The notes beneath the pieces were generated by a model, which was not told the DNA's origin, searched no databases, and saw nothing but the letters and a program-made list of their open reading frames with translations. From the NCBI GenBank assembly GCA_949357655.1, contig CASHTG010000017.1, positions 2,356,001 to 2,420,000 on the forward strand: DNA of 64,000 bases, given 5' to 3'. Shown one piece after another: positions 1 to 12,000 of this stretch. Source of the DNA: Parascedosporium putredinis (lineage: Eukaryota > Ascomycota > Sordariomycetes > Microascales > Microascaceae). How positions within the stretch are numbered: position 1 is the first letter of the stretch; every line of letters starts with the position of its first letter. A program made the translations under genes and the position numbers.

Positions 1-200
1 GTCTCTTACTGAGTCGGCCGATAAGAAGATGTTAGAAGCTAGCGGCTGAAAAATGCGTGATGTAGCAGACCCTTTGCCCACTCACTCACCGAGCGAGGTT
101 TGGAACACAGAACGGGACTCGTTCCATCATCACCGCTAATCCTTGACGGTGGTGCTTTCCTTTTCCATTCATTGAAGGGTCAACCCCTTTTTGTCTCCTC

Positions 201-1366
201 TCATTGACCTCTCTCGAAAATCTTGAGCCCGCCATCTTGGGCTACAAAGTAAAGGTATTCGTGCGCCTCCACCTCGTACGCCTCGTCCTCGTCGCCCGCC
301 GTGGCGCCGTCCTCATAGGCCCCGCCCCTCCCAATCCTTAGCACGCCGCTGACGTCCTTTGCCGTCCCTGTATCAAGTGTCCGAAGAGATATTACGGCGC
401 GGGCCTCATGCGCGGTGGAGAGGACAAGAGAGGCGTGTGAGCGCTCGAGAGTCGTGGATTGCGCATCCATTAGCGGTTCATCGGCTGCCATTGTAAGGAC
501 GGAGGCGTACACTGACTGATTTCATACCCCAAGGTTAGTGTCTACTAGATCTAACCGAACGTGCGGGAAGGGGGCGGCGAGAAGGGTTAGAGGGAATATG
601 TACCTCGCGCAATGAGGCGAGAAGATCTAGCACCTGGACAGGCGTGTTCTGGGAGCTCGTCAGGGCCAGATAACAGTCAACCTGATCCAAGATCAGAATT
701 GTCTCCCTCTGCGCTGCGCCGGAAGGAGACTTGGATTGAGCGTCAGCGACGGCGCGTTCAAGCCCGAGCGCACGTCGGCAAGCTTGGCGGAGCGCAGGAT
801 GCGCCTCCCGGCATGTGGGCTTTCGGGAGCCGGGGCGAAGAGGCCCGTTAGCCCGTCTACGAATATCAGGGATCCTTTGTTCACCTCCTGATCTAGGTCC
901 ACTCCCTGTATATATTCCCTCTCGCTTTAGCATCCATCCGAAAAGGCAAAGAAAGTTCCGAGGACGGGTTTCATCTGTATTTGTTTCAGAGGCACAAGTA
1001 TGAGGGCCGACGCCCATACAATGTCGCACGCAGAAAAAGAGCAAGTAGAGAGGCTCAATAAATAGTCCAGAGGAGCGAAAGAAAACCTACCATTCTCGCT
1101 ATACACTCCTTCCAAAACGCAAAGTCCCTCATGAAACTCACGAGCACCACCGTTCTACCTGGCTTCTCACTTCCGCTACCGCTCGTCATGCCCTCCTCGC
1201 CGCGGTCATCTTGGTCGTCGCCGCCGGAGCTCCTCGTGAGGTGGTGCGCGAGGTAGCGGAGGAGCAGCCAGTTGGTTGTCGCGCCGAGAACAGACGTCAG
1301 GAGAGTCAAGGACGATTCTGGCAGGTGGAGGTACGGCTCCAGGAGGTGAGGGATCCGTGTGGACAT
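201..1366 (-). CDS. ELP6: Elongator complex subunit 6 (Elp6), one frameshift
   Basis: Elp6 is a RecA-fold, ATPase-dead subunit of the Elp456 ring of Elongator, which supports wobble-uridine modification of tRNA. I read three exons: 1366-1091, 920-604 and 515-201. The introns run 1090-921 (donor GTAGGT) and 603-516 (donor GTACAT, acceptor CAG). The start is the ATG at 1366, giving MSTRIPHLLEPYLHLP, typical of the family's N-terminus; an in-frame open stretch upstream to 1537 lacks family resemblance. Other family-like blocks are VVLVSFMRDFAFWKE, SLIFVDGLTGLF, RRILRSAKLADVRSGL, ILILDQVDCYLAL, a late AADEPL and LVLSTAHEARAVISLRTLDTG, ending YLYFVAQDGGLKIFERGQ. Exon 2 changes frame at 763-765, where a GGG run on the coding strand appears to lack one G. 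With that base allowed for, the protein is 302 residues, the usual size. The intron 1 acceptor is the least certain boundary. The break is probably a sequencing error. Confidence 0.85.
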
Positions 1367-1853
1367 GGTTGCGATTTTGACCCTAGGAGCTTCGGAGAAG
1401 CCGTTCCGGATCAGAGTTGCTTCGTCAAGCTCTCTCTGGCCCTGCAGGTTTTTTCCTTTCTCTCTTTCAATCGCAAATTTTGGAGGGGTAAATCTGCAGG
1501 TCATGGCGGGGGCAGTGCGCGTTGTGGGAATACACACTATACTGGCTTCGAAGGATCCTTGACATCACCAATATTGAAAGCGAAGAAACCAAGGCAATAT
1601 GGCCTGATAGATAATAGACTATAATTACTCCCTATCCCGATGCTATAATTACTCCGGTCCTTACTAAAATGAAGGGTTGATAATGCTTACGCCAGGAGAT
1701 GAAGAGAACCCCAAAAAGAACAACCCGAAATCACTCCCTCGAATAAAATAAAACAGCCTACAGGACATCGATGCGTATTCGTCAATCTTGCAACCATTTA
1801 ACATGAACACCATCAAGTCAAGTCATGAAACGAAAAAGAGCAGGATATTTCCA
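1367..1853. other. Short intergenic region between Elp6 and the GPI-anchored protein gene
   Basis: Contains the Elp6 promoter side and the 3' flank of the downstream minus-strand gene. It is somewhat AT-richer than the genes, and I see no gene in it. Confidence 0.6.
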
Positions 1854-3275
1854 TTATGCCATAGAGTTCCATGCCATAGCCGCAATCATTGTAAGGGTCG
1901 CTAGGAGGTAGGAGCGGCAGCTGTGATGGAAGATGCTGACACCAGCGCTGATGACAGCCGTCGTCGTCTCAGTAGGCGTCGTTTGAGCCGTGGATGGAAT
2001 AGTTTGTGACCTTGTGACGGTAGTCGGAGTCGTGGGAGCGGGATCAGTGGCAGGTATGTCGGGGACATCAGCAGTTTCTTGGGCGCTTGAGGGAATCTCT
2101 GGTGTCAAGGCAGTCTCCGACGGAGGTTCGGGAGTGAATCCGGGATCGCTCGCGGTCAAACTGGGCTCTCCTTCAGGACCACTGGGGACACCGGTGCGCA
2201 GCTCGTCGTCGGTGGTAGGCTCGCATTCCAACGTAAGCGTCTCGACGGCCTGAAGAATCAGAGTCCTGATGGCTGTCGTAGTCAAGCTACAGCCACCGCT
2301 AGGCCCGGGAATCGTGGCCGTGATTGTCGTTGTAATTGTGGTCTCAACATGGACAGCTACCTCGCGAGGGGCGGGAATCAGCACACCAGCCTCGCAGGTG
2401 ACGCTGCAAGTGGAATCATCTAGAGGTAGGGCAGAATCTTCGGAGCAGCCATCGCCGACGGTAGCTCCAGTGTCTTCTGGATCCTCGCCAGTGGAAGGAT
2501 CGGCGCCTTGGTTGCCCTCATCAGGGACTACACCCCCAAGCCTCCCGTGGATTCGGAGGTGGGAGTAACGCTGGCGTCGACAGGCGAGGGGAGGTGGGCT
2601 CCGGTACGGGCTCCGGAATGATGGCTGCCGGGGTTGAGACGGTATCAGGCGTTGGCAAGACCGCCCCGGGTGGGCTAGTAGTTATGACGAGTGTCATAGT
2701 AGACCGAACCCTCACGGTGGTGGTTTCAGGCATGGCAATAGATGAGAGTTGCATCTCGAAAGCTGCTGCGCAGTCGTTGATGTTCATAGTCTGATTAGGT
2801 TGTTAGTGGTTTCGTGATTACCCCATGTGTGATGGGGGTGCGGGACTTACATCTGGGCAGCAAACGGTATTCCCACCCGTAGATCCGGCGCAGTAGAACC
2901 CGGGATCACAGGCAGCTGTTTGCCAAAATCAGTAAAAGATATAAACACGAGGGATAACTTGAGATGTGCGGTAATATACTTACTACCAGTACCGTCCATG
3001 CAGCACCGCTGCCCCCGAGCTGGATCAAAGCAGAATAGAGCATCATCCCTATTGCCGTTGCACTCCTCGTAGCCTGCACCGCAAGCCCCGGCACACGTCG
3101 TAGAATCACCGTCGCACACACCGAACTCGGGTTGATACCCTCCGTCCCTCTTTTGCAAGGATTTCGAGATTGGGCTCACAGGACTGGTTGCCTTATAAAC
3201 GGCGAGGTAATCCGCAGCCAACGCGATAGTTGCTAGGTGCAAAAGCACTACTAGCACAGTCTGAAAGAGTTTCAT
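1854..3275 (-). CDS. Cysteine-rich, Ser/Thr-rich GPI-anchored cell-surface protein, frameshifted
   Basis: Probable extracellular wall or surface protein of unknown function. Exons: 3275-2984, 2915-2851, 2790-1854; introns 2983-2916 (68 bp) and 2850-2791 (60 bp), both with GTAAGT donors. Residues 1-20 form a signal peptide (MKLFQTVLVVLLHLATIALA). Two cysteine clusters follow. The first has CDGDSTTCAGACGAGYEECNG and CFDPARGQRCC. The second, ACDPGFYCAG...VCCP, is encoded in the 65-bp middle exon. This CC-C pattern is common in small fungal secreted proteins. Exon 3 encodes a long Thr/Ser/Pro/Glu-rich stalk and a hydrophobic C-terminal tail (SYLLATLTMIAAMAW) typical of a GPI signal. The frame changes in the stalk: either one base is missing in each of the runs 2588-2591 and 2533-2537, or one extra base is present near 2533. 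The product would be 430-431 residues. I do not recognise a named family. Confidence 0.75.
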
Positions 3276-5370
3276 GTTGTGTGGAAAGAAGAGTAGTAAA
3301 TGCTGAGAAAACGAAAGTGGCGATGCTACTGGAAGTTGAGTAGTTCTAAAGGTTTGTGATAGGAATATGATCGACTTGAAAACTAGGGATTTGCAGTCTG
3401 CATGTCCATGCTATATACCATCGTGCTCGTGCAGCTCGATTTGCCTATCCCTGCGAGGCCCCAGCCTCTAAGCTGTTGAGATAGAAAAGATCTTGCGTAT
3501 AAGCTCGTGAGGAGTCTTCCAGCCTTCTCCCAGCTAAGGATTCCCGTTGTCTCTGAATACATGTCTCATCAACCTCGGCTGAGCTTGAGGCTGGCGTGTG
3601 GTCCTTGGCGCATGATGAATCCATCTCTATGCATCCGACGAGGCTGGGAGGTCAAGGGATAAAAAAGAATCTGCGAAGAGTCAAAGAGGAAGTCTGAGGG
3701 GGTGACGTGTTTGTCAACAGGCTTTCCGAAGGCCTTTTCGTTGCTAGGGTAGGTTGGGATGTCTCAGGGTCAGGAACAACGTCTGTGAGATGCTCACCAT
3801 CTCACTTCGACGTGGCTGGATGGCTCTCTTTCACCTTCTTCGGAAGAACTGCCAGATAAGACACCAGATGATCCCCGATCTAGAATCCCCAACCGCGCCT
3901 CTTAGGTTCCTCTTTCATAATGGAGGAGAATTCCAGGGGCTGGCTAGGCAGAGGTCCCCGGGGCGGGACGGCGGATGCGTAAATCTGGTGTCTCACTAAA
4001 TTTCCTCACGGGCAGATTTTCTTCAGCGGTGGGTGAAACATGGCCCCGTTTCCTTGATACTCTCTCCCGGCCTTGCAAGTTTTGTTTTCTTTCAAAAATT
4101 TGTAAATGCCCTCGGAAGTCGGCCTAGGGTGAGCTGGTTGCGTCGTAAGGTCTTGAAGAGGGCCGTTCATCTTGCGTCACCAACGCGAGTTGTCCTCGTT
4201 GGCCCGCAGCTTGGGAAAGACAGTTTGTTCTTTTCCCTGCATATACGAGAAGTATGCCGTGTGGCTGGTTATAAGTCAACTTAGCTCTTCCTCACAGGAG
4301 CAAAGTAATGAAATTGATATCAGCTCGAATCGACGCTGTCAACAGCTAGCTGTAATGCCGCCTGTATGGTTAACGTGCTACTCGGGCTCATATGCCGTTT
4401 CTTGGGATGAGGAACATGTTCATGCCTCGGAAGGAGTCGCTTCGGCCCGTGATACTACCCATCCATCCACATCAACCATTGTCGTGAATGATGAATAGCT
4501 GGCCAATATGTGTGTCCGAGGGCGTATAGAGCACCACAAGTTTGCTTCCTCTTCCACAATAAGCAAGCATGCCCCTTCCCCTTGTTCTTTGAGTATCTTC
4601 ATCGCCCCGGTGGGTCGTGTCTCACTTCGGCTATCGGGAAAGAAGTCCCCTCGTTAAGCGCGGCCCTTCCCCACGGAGCCAAGTTGCGCTCTCTCCACCC
4701 AGGGGCTGGTATGGCTCCTACGCCACTAGGAACATTCCACTCAATATTCGCGGGGCAGCCGACGAGGGCATCAGAAGCGGATTCCCTACCCACCGTGCTC
4801 GCAGGAGGATGGACTTTCTTCAACCCGATGGATCTTGCCGGCGGTCCCGTCTTGCCGATCTCTTCCTAACCAGCCCCTGGGGAGGACTGAGACATATCGA
4901 GCCGAGGGAAGAAACCACAGCCCACCTGCCCACTCTCGCGCTTGAGCCGTAGTATGAGCTTCCTGCATCCCCTTTCTAGCTTCCGACCAAGGTGCAGATA
5001 TGTGGAGACGAGGCTGGGAGGGCCGGCCTCTAGTGCCCTGCTTGGAGAGCCGCGCGCATGAACAGGCTTCTGTGCCCTTTAAGATGGGAAGGCCTAATGA
5101 CTCGTCATGTGGTCGTTGGGATGACTCTTTTACGAGGTCAACCCTTTAGGCTTCTCCCAGCTCAAGACAACATGCTCTTCAACATCTGCATCGATTCTTC
5201 TCACCCCTTTCTCTTTCCCTAATCGTCTTTCGTTCTTTGCCATTTCGATACCTTGCTATTCGATCGTCTCCTAGGTTCGAGATCGATTGTTCAGTCTCTA
5301 GGGCTGACATAAACAACGAATACTCCAACACCTCGTCGGCGTCTAGGTTCAGAAGCCCAACGCAAACAGG
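3276..5370. other. Intergenic region, divergent promoters
   Basis: About 2.1 kb between a minus-strand and a plus-strand gene, so it should hold both promoters. Only short open frames without protein-like character occur. A pyrimidine-rich stretch at about 5200-5280 precedes the membrane protein gene, as is usual for fungal core promoters. Confidence 0.5.
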
Positions 5371-7139
5371 ATGGGACAGACATTATCTCTGACCAAATTC
5401 GTTGGAACAGATCGGCGCTTGATAGTATGTACTCAACTGCCATGCAGATGCTCCTCGTCAAGGAGACTAACATGTCATTCTCATCGTCTAGGCTCAGTCG
5501 TATCCGCCATGCCACTTATTCGGCGACTCTGATATCTACGGGCTCGGGATCCGCCTGGGATTCTATCTTCAGTACGCTGCAGCTATTGTTGCTCTCTCTT
5601 CTGGCTACACAAACGGCTTGAAGGCCCTCCGAACTGGTCTCGCAATCCTGTCCATATCGCTATTTGTTACTTTGTGTACGACTTCGACTGGAAACGGGCT
5701 CATAGTCATCGACTGGTACATCGTCATGGCCCTCACAGGCCAGTATATCTTCTTCACCGACCTATTCGTTCGCCTCGCTGCGGCCAGGGTCTTCTGCCTA
5801 GCCAGACTCCCGGGTCCCCTCGCCCTCAAGAAGGAGAATCGCAAAAGCGAGGTTTCACGGCGCAGGGACACACGAGTCTCCGTCGCCGACTTGATGAGGA
5901 CGGATGTGGCCGAAACCGTTAAACCCCGCCAGTCTACCCTCATAGAGGCCGGGCTTGCCGTGTATAGAACCCATTACAGCCTCTCGGATGTGCCAGAGCG
6001 GGCTGAATCCGGCGTGCAGGACAGAACCGCCTTTCGACATGCTCTCATCGAGTTCGGCAGAGCAGCCCGGGACTGCCCAGAGGTTGCGGCGCGCTACTCG
6101 GTAGACAAGATTGCGCGAACCAAGGCACCCGAACCAGTCGCTGACGACGAAAGAGCGGCGGCGATTTCAGTAAACGCCAGTTCAAATCCGACTTTGTTCA
6201 AGCCGCGCGCGGCACCGGTATGACTAACACGGAAGCCGAGAAACTAAGCCGTCGCATCGCCGCGGAGATTAAGAAGGAAGCTGCTGATGAGCGCTCGAGG
6301 GCGACCCTCGCAGAAATCCGCGAGGCCATGCATGCCGTGCGCCCGCGGGATATGCTGGCAATCGCCATGATTTCCCTTTCGTGGGCGGCCTATCAGTTTG
6401 TTCGTCCATGGCTGTACTGGAAAGGTCTTCGGCGGGGCCTCAAGGTTGGCTGCGATGTCAAGCTCATGTGGTTTTTGTCCCTGCGAGCATTTACAACGAC
6501 GTGTTCGCCCTCTGGCTGAGGATCTGGGGCATGGTCATGTTCGCAGGCGGGGTCCTTTACTTCTCGTACGGCTTGTACCTGCTAGCCACCAACATGTTCG
6601 CCGTTCGGAGGTGGTTTACGCGCCAGCGCCTCAGCACGGATGTTGAGTCTCAGCGAAGCCTTCTCGATGGAAGCTCGGCCTCGTCTAATGACGGTGCTTC
6701 TACCATCTCAACTACTGCGCGAAAAGACCGGAACGCTGAGTTTCCTCGCGGCAAACGGGTGACTAAACGGTGCCGCCTATACTTCCGCATCATCGCGGCA
6801 TTCCAGGCTTTCATCCTAATTGTGAGCGCAGTCGTGGTAGAAGGGACGATCAATATCAACAACCTCGATATGAACCGAGGTGATTTCCGAACGTCGAGTC
6901 AGTTAATGGCCTTTGTCGTCGGTATCATCTCAGCAGTCCCCGTATTTTGGGAATGCCTCATCATGGCTCCGATGAGATGGGTCATGTCCAAAAGGAAGAA
7001 GTCGAACCCCCTTCCTGCGACTTGGTATGGCCGCCCTACCCGCCTCGAGTCGGTCGATACTCTAAGGGACCTTCCTCCTATCCCACCAGTGCCTCCAGTT
7101 CCCCAGGAGCTGCGAATGACTTCGGCAAACGTGGTATGA
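5371..7139 (+). CDS. Fungal integral membrane protein (multi-pass), two frameshifts
   Basis: Multi-pass membrane protein of a type widespread and mostly uncharacterised in filamentous ascomycetes. Exon 1 is 5371-5424 (MGQTLSLTKFVGTDRRLI), intron 5425-5491 (67 bp, GTATGT...TAG with an ACTAACA branch-like site), exon 2 5492-7139. The N-terminal block YPPCHLFGDSDIYGLGIR followed by a hydrophobic segment is characteristic of the family. Further hydrophobic segments lie at roughly 5630-5810, 6350-6420, 6520-6600, 6790-6850 and 6900-6970. The C-terminus is proline-rich (LPPIPPVPPVPQ). Two single-base losses break the frame: in the GC-rich run at about 6153-6163, and in the T5 run at 6472-6476, where MWFF-VPASIYNDVF is restored conceptually by one T. 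Allowing for these, the product is 567 residues. The start could lie further upstream in an unseen exon. Confidence 0.75.
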
Positions 7140-8491
7140 GCTTCCAAAAGGCAACCCCTGGTTTTTCGCCTGATCCCGCTTTGCGAGCTGGAGTGCGAAC
7201 CACCAACAACAGACGCCACATGCTCCCTTTCGACATCTCTCGCACTATTCTAACAAAGCATACATCAATCTTTTATCCACCTTAGCGAGACCTGGCAATT
7301 GTATCTAATCTTTGCATCTTCTCTTTTTGTTCCTCAGCTTCTTTTCATCGGCCGTTTGGGAGTGTATCAGGGTAGACTCGAAGAATATTTTTGGGGGTTT
7401 TTTTCTCTTTATTTGGTTTGGTATTCTCCAAACCCCTTACTTGGATGGCTGTTGATAGATAAAGTACTCAGTAGTATCATCGTTAGCAGCACCGATATAC
7501 AAGCAAGCGTAACGTTGATCTTTCCCTTGTGGATTATTTCCGAAGTCGCAGATCGGCTACCGGTGCAATGATACTCCGGCGGTTTGCTCTCGCCGCTTCG
7601 GCCTGCCCTGTGAAGTCGTAACTCGGATGCACCCAGCCCGAGGCTCTTTATAGCACGAAGTGATTTATCGTCTCGCATCAAGACCAAGAGCCATGACATT
7701 TTCGTTGGTGCTGGCGAGATCCGACCGACCGCCGGTTCATCAATCAATCTACTTTTGGCGGTGGCCCATGGGCATTATGCACGTCAGTGGATGCAAGCAC
7801 CGACGCGAACCAGGGGTGGCCTGGCTCGCAACCACCAGAGAGTCAAGAGCTCAGTCCTCGACACAGCATGTTGATAGCGGATTTCAAGGCAAGATGAGCA
7901 AGGCTCCCATGCTTCCGACCTATGAAAAGCCCCATGCAGCTTGCAGGTATCTTTTAACAAGATCTGTGTATGGATGCATTGCTCTTTTCCCGCCCGCACA
8001 GCTTGAGTGGTGTCCTGGCTTGCCGCTTGCGACGTCCCAACTATCGTGACTCCTCCTTAGTTTGTGCATATCATCTCCGCATACCGTATGTGAATAAAAA
8101 AGGGTTGTGCCCCCTTCTTGCTCCGCGCGTGCTCCATACCTCGCTCCTTCCCCGCATCACTCGACACGAGCAACGAATTGCGGAGATCAATTTTGAAGCC
8201 CCTCCTGATTGAGTATCGAGCGACAAAAGCCAGCGACAAGAAAACCAGTTTTTCGGGTTTCTTTTTCCGGGGCCTTGGGAAAAAGACTCGCCGTCTGTCG
8301 GTGATCTCGGGTTTTGTGAGTTTCTGTTCGTGTTCTGCTTTTTTTTGTGATCCGGTATCGCGCCAGCGTCCTGAACGAGCTGGTTGATTTCAATTTTTTT
8401 CTTCTCTGGGCCATCCTCATCTTCCCCTCCCTCCTGCCCCCTCCTCCCTGACTGGGTCTCCAACTAGGGAAGCTGCCCCCTCTCTGCAACA
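7140..8491. other. Intergenic region
   Basis: About 1.35 kb between two plus-strand genes. No convincing coding frame. T-rich and pyrimidine-rich runs at about 8330-8450 lie immediately before the L-rhamnose mutarotase start and are likely part of its promoter or 5' leader. Confidence 0.5.
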
Positions 8492-9076
8492 ATGTGGACA
8501 AAACCAAGTGCGGACGCGACGGAGCCGAAGCTCCAGCGACAAAAGATTCCTGGGCGCCGCATCGCTCAGATTGTCAAGCTCAAGCCGGAGTTTGTCGAAA
8601 AGTACAAGGAAGTGCACGCCCGGGTCTGGCCCGAGGTTTTGAAGCAGATCAGGGACTGCCGGATCGAGGATTGTGAGTTGAATTCCGAGGGGGTGGTTTT
8701 GCCCAATTCAGACCACACATATGCAATGGATGCGCTGGCCCATTGCCTCTCCTCTCCTCTGCTCCCTCCCACTCGCATCGTTGCCATCTATCTCTCTGCT
8801 CCACCCCAACACCTGGTCTTTGCCTCTTGCTGACCCCGACACACGCCAGATTCAATCTTCCACGACGAGGGCTCTGGTATTCTATTCGCCACTTTCAAGT
8901 ATGTTGGCTTCGACTATGAAGGCGACATGGAGCGTATGAGGGAGAACCCCAAGGTGCGGGAGTGGTGGGCGATGACAGATAGCTTCCAGGAGTCATTAGT
9001 CCCTGGTGCGAAGAGCAGTGAGTCAGGGGACCCAGCTTGGTGGAAACCTGTTGAGGAGGTTTTCCATGTGGATTAA
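8492..9076 (+). CDS. L-rhamnose mutarotase
   Basis: Interconverts alpha and beta anomers of L-rhamnose; family RhaM (formerly DUF718), a small ferredoxin-like alpha/beta fold. Exon 1 is 8492-8672, intron 8673-8849 (177 bp, GTGAGT...CAG, phase 1), exon 2 8850-9076, giving 135 residues. An N-terminal extension of about 20 residues precedes the domain. Family motifs: RRIAQIVKLKPEFVEKYKEV, HARVWPEVLKQI with the conserved His, IEDYSIFHDE across the splice junction, LFATFKYVG, VREWWAMTDSFQESL and the closing WWKPVEEVFHVD. Length and motif order match the family. The frame is intact, unlike most genes here. No other rhamnose pathway gene lies in the window, so it probably serves rhamnose uptake from plant material without local clustering. 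Confidence 0.92.
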
Positions 9077-12000
9077 GATTGGAGTGGGCTGGCCCCATTG
9101 TCACTGTCGATGCTATTATCGTTCTCTCCAATCCGACATGATAGGTACTCGCAAAATTGATCCAAATGCCTCCTGGCTTGCGCGCAGTCAACATTGAAGG
9201 CTCCGCCGGAGCTAATAATACTGCACTCAGTGCTTTTTGATTTGTGGGAATATAATCCATCTGAGGCGCTTGACGTGCACTCCAGGCCGATCACAAAGAT
9301 GTGCTATTACACAATTTGATCAATCTAGGGGAGCTTTTGATCTCGGTGATCGCTTGATACCTTTTTTTCTTCTTTTCTTTTGAAAGCCGTGAGCAAGCGA
9401 GCGGAACGGGTTTGGTTGTGTTGGTGGTCTCACGGTGTTCAAAGTGAGATGCCACACCCGAGGTGGCGTGGCGTGGGTACCTGAAGCTAAACCGCGATCT
9501 CCATGGTTAACTCCGGTCTCGAACAGGGGCTGTCGACTCTCTTTGATCGGGGTTTCCTTTTTTTTCTTTTCTTCTCTCTTGATCTCCCGCCTTTCTCAAG
9601 ATTCTCTTTCTCACTTTTCATATTCATCTCTCGTCCGGTTCGCGTGGCTTGCTGAAGAGAGTGGCCCCCATGATGCTGTGGCCGGCCTCATGTTGCCGTG
9701 ATACACTTACCTTGCCCTTGCTGGTCTTGAGCTAAAGATTTCATCATGGTATGCAGTTATTCAGCTCAAGGCCAATTCTTCTGTTATGCCTGCCCTAGAA
9801 ACTGCATTAAGCCTGTTTATTTTCAGCTGACGGCCGGCGCCCCATGACGGGCCCATGGAGTTGGTTCCCTCAGTGTCTGGACGCAACCACCAAGCCCCCA
9901 TCGCGACGGGTGGCCGATCTTACCTCTCTTCGTCCCAACGCTTGAGACATTTCACATGTTGCTACATTGACGTAGTGGTTTTATCTCTCTCTCACGCTTT
10001 GATACATGACGGCGCCCGGCAAATTCCCCACAAGTTACGTTTTCTCCATCTTTTTACCGCTCCTCATTCAGCTATTACCTATTATCTCAACCGACCACCG
10101 ATGGATCGATTCACACCCGCCGACCCACGATTTGCCCTTGGAGGCTGACCCGCGTCTCTCGGGGTAGTCTCGGTCGGTGATCAGGTAAGCTGGACAGCTC
10201 AACCCTGTCACATTTCATTCCTAGCGAGACCGACCCTCTCCTGCCCAGCCTCGGCGGAGCCACAATCCTTTTGTTTTTCTCTCTTTTCCAGATCATCGGT
10301 ATTATACTAGCGGGCCTACTAAGGAATATGTCGCGATGCGTGATGTGTGTCTGTTGCCGAAATATCGTGTCCCGAGACACATGTCCCTGCCGCTCGGGGA
10401 GGGGCTACCCGAGGTCTAAACAAGCCTCGAGGATAACCACGTAGTGCTAGTGACGATATGATGGCGGCGCCTCACCTCTTCATATGCAAAGGGAGATGGC
10501 GGCCAGGGGTTTGTTTTGTTGATTTGAAAACATTGGCATTAGCCGCCATACCTCGGCTGCGTATGTGGTGTAGGTTGAATCACTGCTCCTATGTTCTCAC
10601 ATGGCATCGATATTTCTACTTGATGCATCCTTAGATCGTTCTTATTACCGTCCGAGAACTGCGTGTAGTTAACGGCTTTCGAGATACTGTGCCCGGAAAA
10701 CTGGCGCCATCCCCTCAAGTCGCGCATAGCCATAGATTCCCATCAAATACTCCCGCTGTGGGGCAGAAAATGTAGGCAAGGCCCAACAGGTCCAAACTTG
10801 CGACGATTTTTTGGTCCTACATCTTGGCGAGGAATCCCGGATGTGCATAGATAGGCCTTTGCTGGGAAGCAAGGGGCTGTTGCTGTTGGGGGTGCAGCTG
10901 AGGGAGGGGAGGGGAGGCACCGTTGCGGGCCGCTCGAACGGATCCTTCCGACCCAAGGGCGTGGGGCAGTTCGCATTCGAGGAGACGCCCCCTCCCCCGA
11001 TCACGGTTGAGCCTTTGAAGATCCAATGTCCTACTACTGCATACAAAGCATCGCGCCGACGAGGGTACGGTCTTTGCCTTGATGACGGCGGTTAATGAGG
11101 TGCGGGATACCGTTCCTTCCCCGGTAGCTCTTCATGCGACTGATAGCTCATGCCGGCCTCGAAGAGCCAGCTGCGAGGTGGTGGGGGCACTTTTGGAACT
11201 CGTCGAGATCGAGGCAGGCCACCATCGAATGTACACTACCGGGAAACGGGCTAAAACCTACAAAAAACTGATATGGAAAAAAAAAAATGAAGGAAAGAAA
11301 AACCCCTCCTCCCTCAAAGGAGGATTCCAAGACTTACGAACCGACGGGAGGGGCATTTATGACAACCAAAAAGAAACATTGAAGGGAAAACAACCAGTGT
11401 CGACATCCATGTATGGTTGCCGTCTCAGCCCAGGACACCAGGGCTGGAGCCGCGGTTGGCCTCACGAGATCGAATCAAAAACACGACGTGGTCTCCGAGC
11501 GGCTACGCAGGCAAAGGCATTTCCATATCGCCGGGTCTAAGCAAGGGGGCCGCATTAGTAACACGCTAATGATTATGGACGATGGTGGTGGGCAAGTGAA
11601 GTGGGATACCAGGGCAGCAGGGGTACAGGGCCGCACAGCTGGACCCCTCCCCCTTTTCCTCGCACTAGCCAACGATTGCACACCCTCAGAATCCAGAACC
11701 GGGGCCCTGGGATTGATTGATGTTGCAAACCTCCCTGGCGTTTTGCAGGGCATCACAGACACCAACGTCGAGCGTATGCCGTACAAAGTAGAGCGCACAG
11801 AGATCCATGGTTATTTTTACTTGTAATACCACATTCGCGAAACACAACGCCATTCACCCTTGTGGCCCTTGTGGTTTCTTTCCACGGCTTGACATGTCGG
11901 ATCTGCCAAATGAATCACCCGCCATGCTACGAAGTAGATCTTGCAAGGAGAGTTGGTCATTCCCTCTCAATGTCTGACGACGAAGTACCAGCACCTGATA

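Noticed and set aside
201..1366. Reading Elp6 and the other frameshifted genes as true pseudogenes
   Set aside because: The breaks are nearly all single-base losses in runs, without stop substitutions or motif decay, across many conserved genes at once; consensus error explains them better.
3643..5025. Fifteen-base match GACGAGGCTGGGAGG at about 3637 and about 5008
   Set aside because: One or two matches of this length are expected by chance in a 64-kb window; the flanks do not align.
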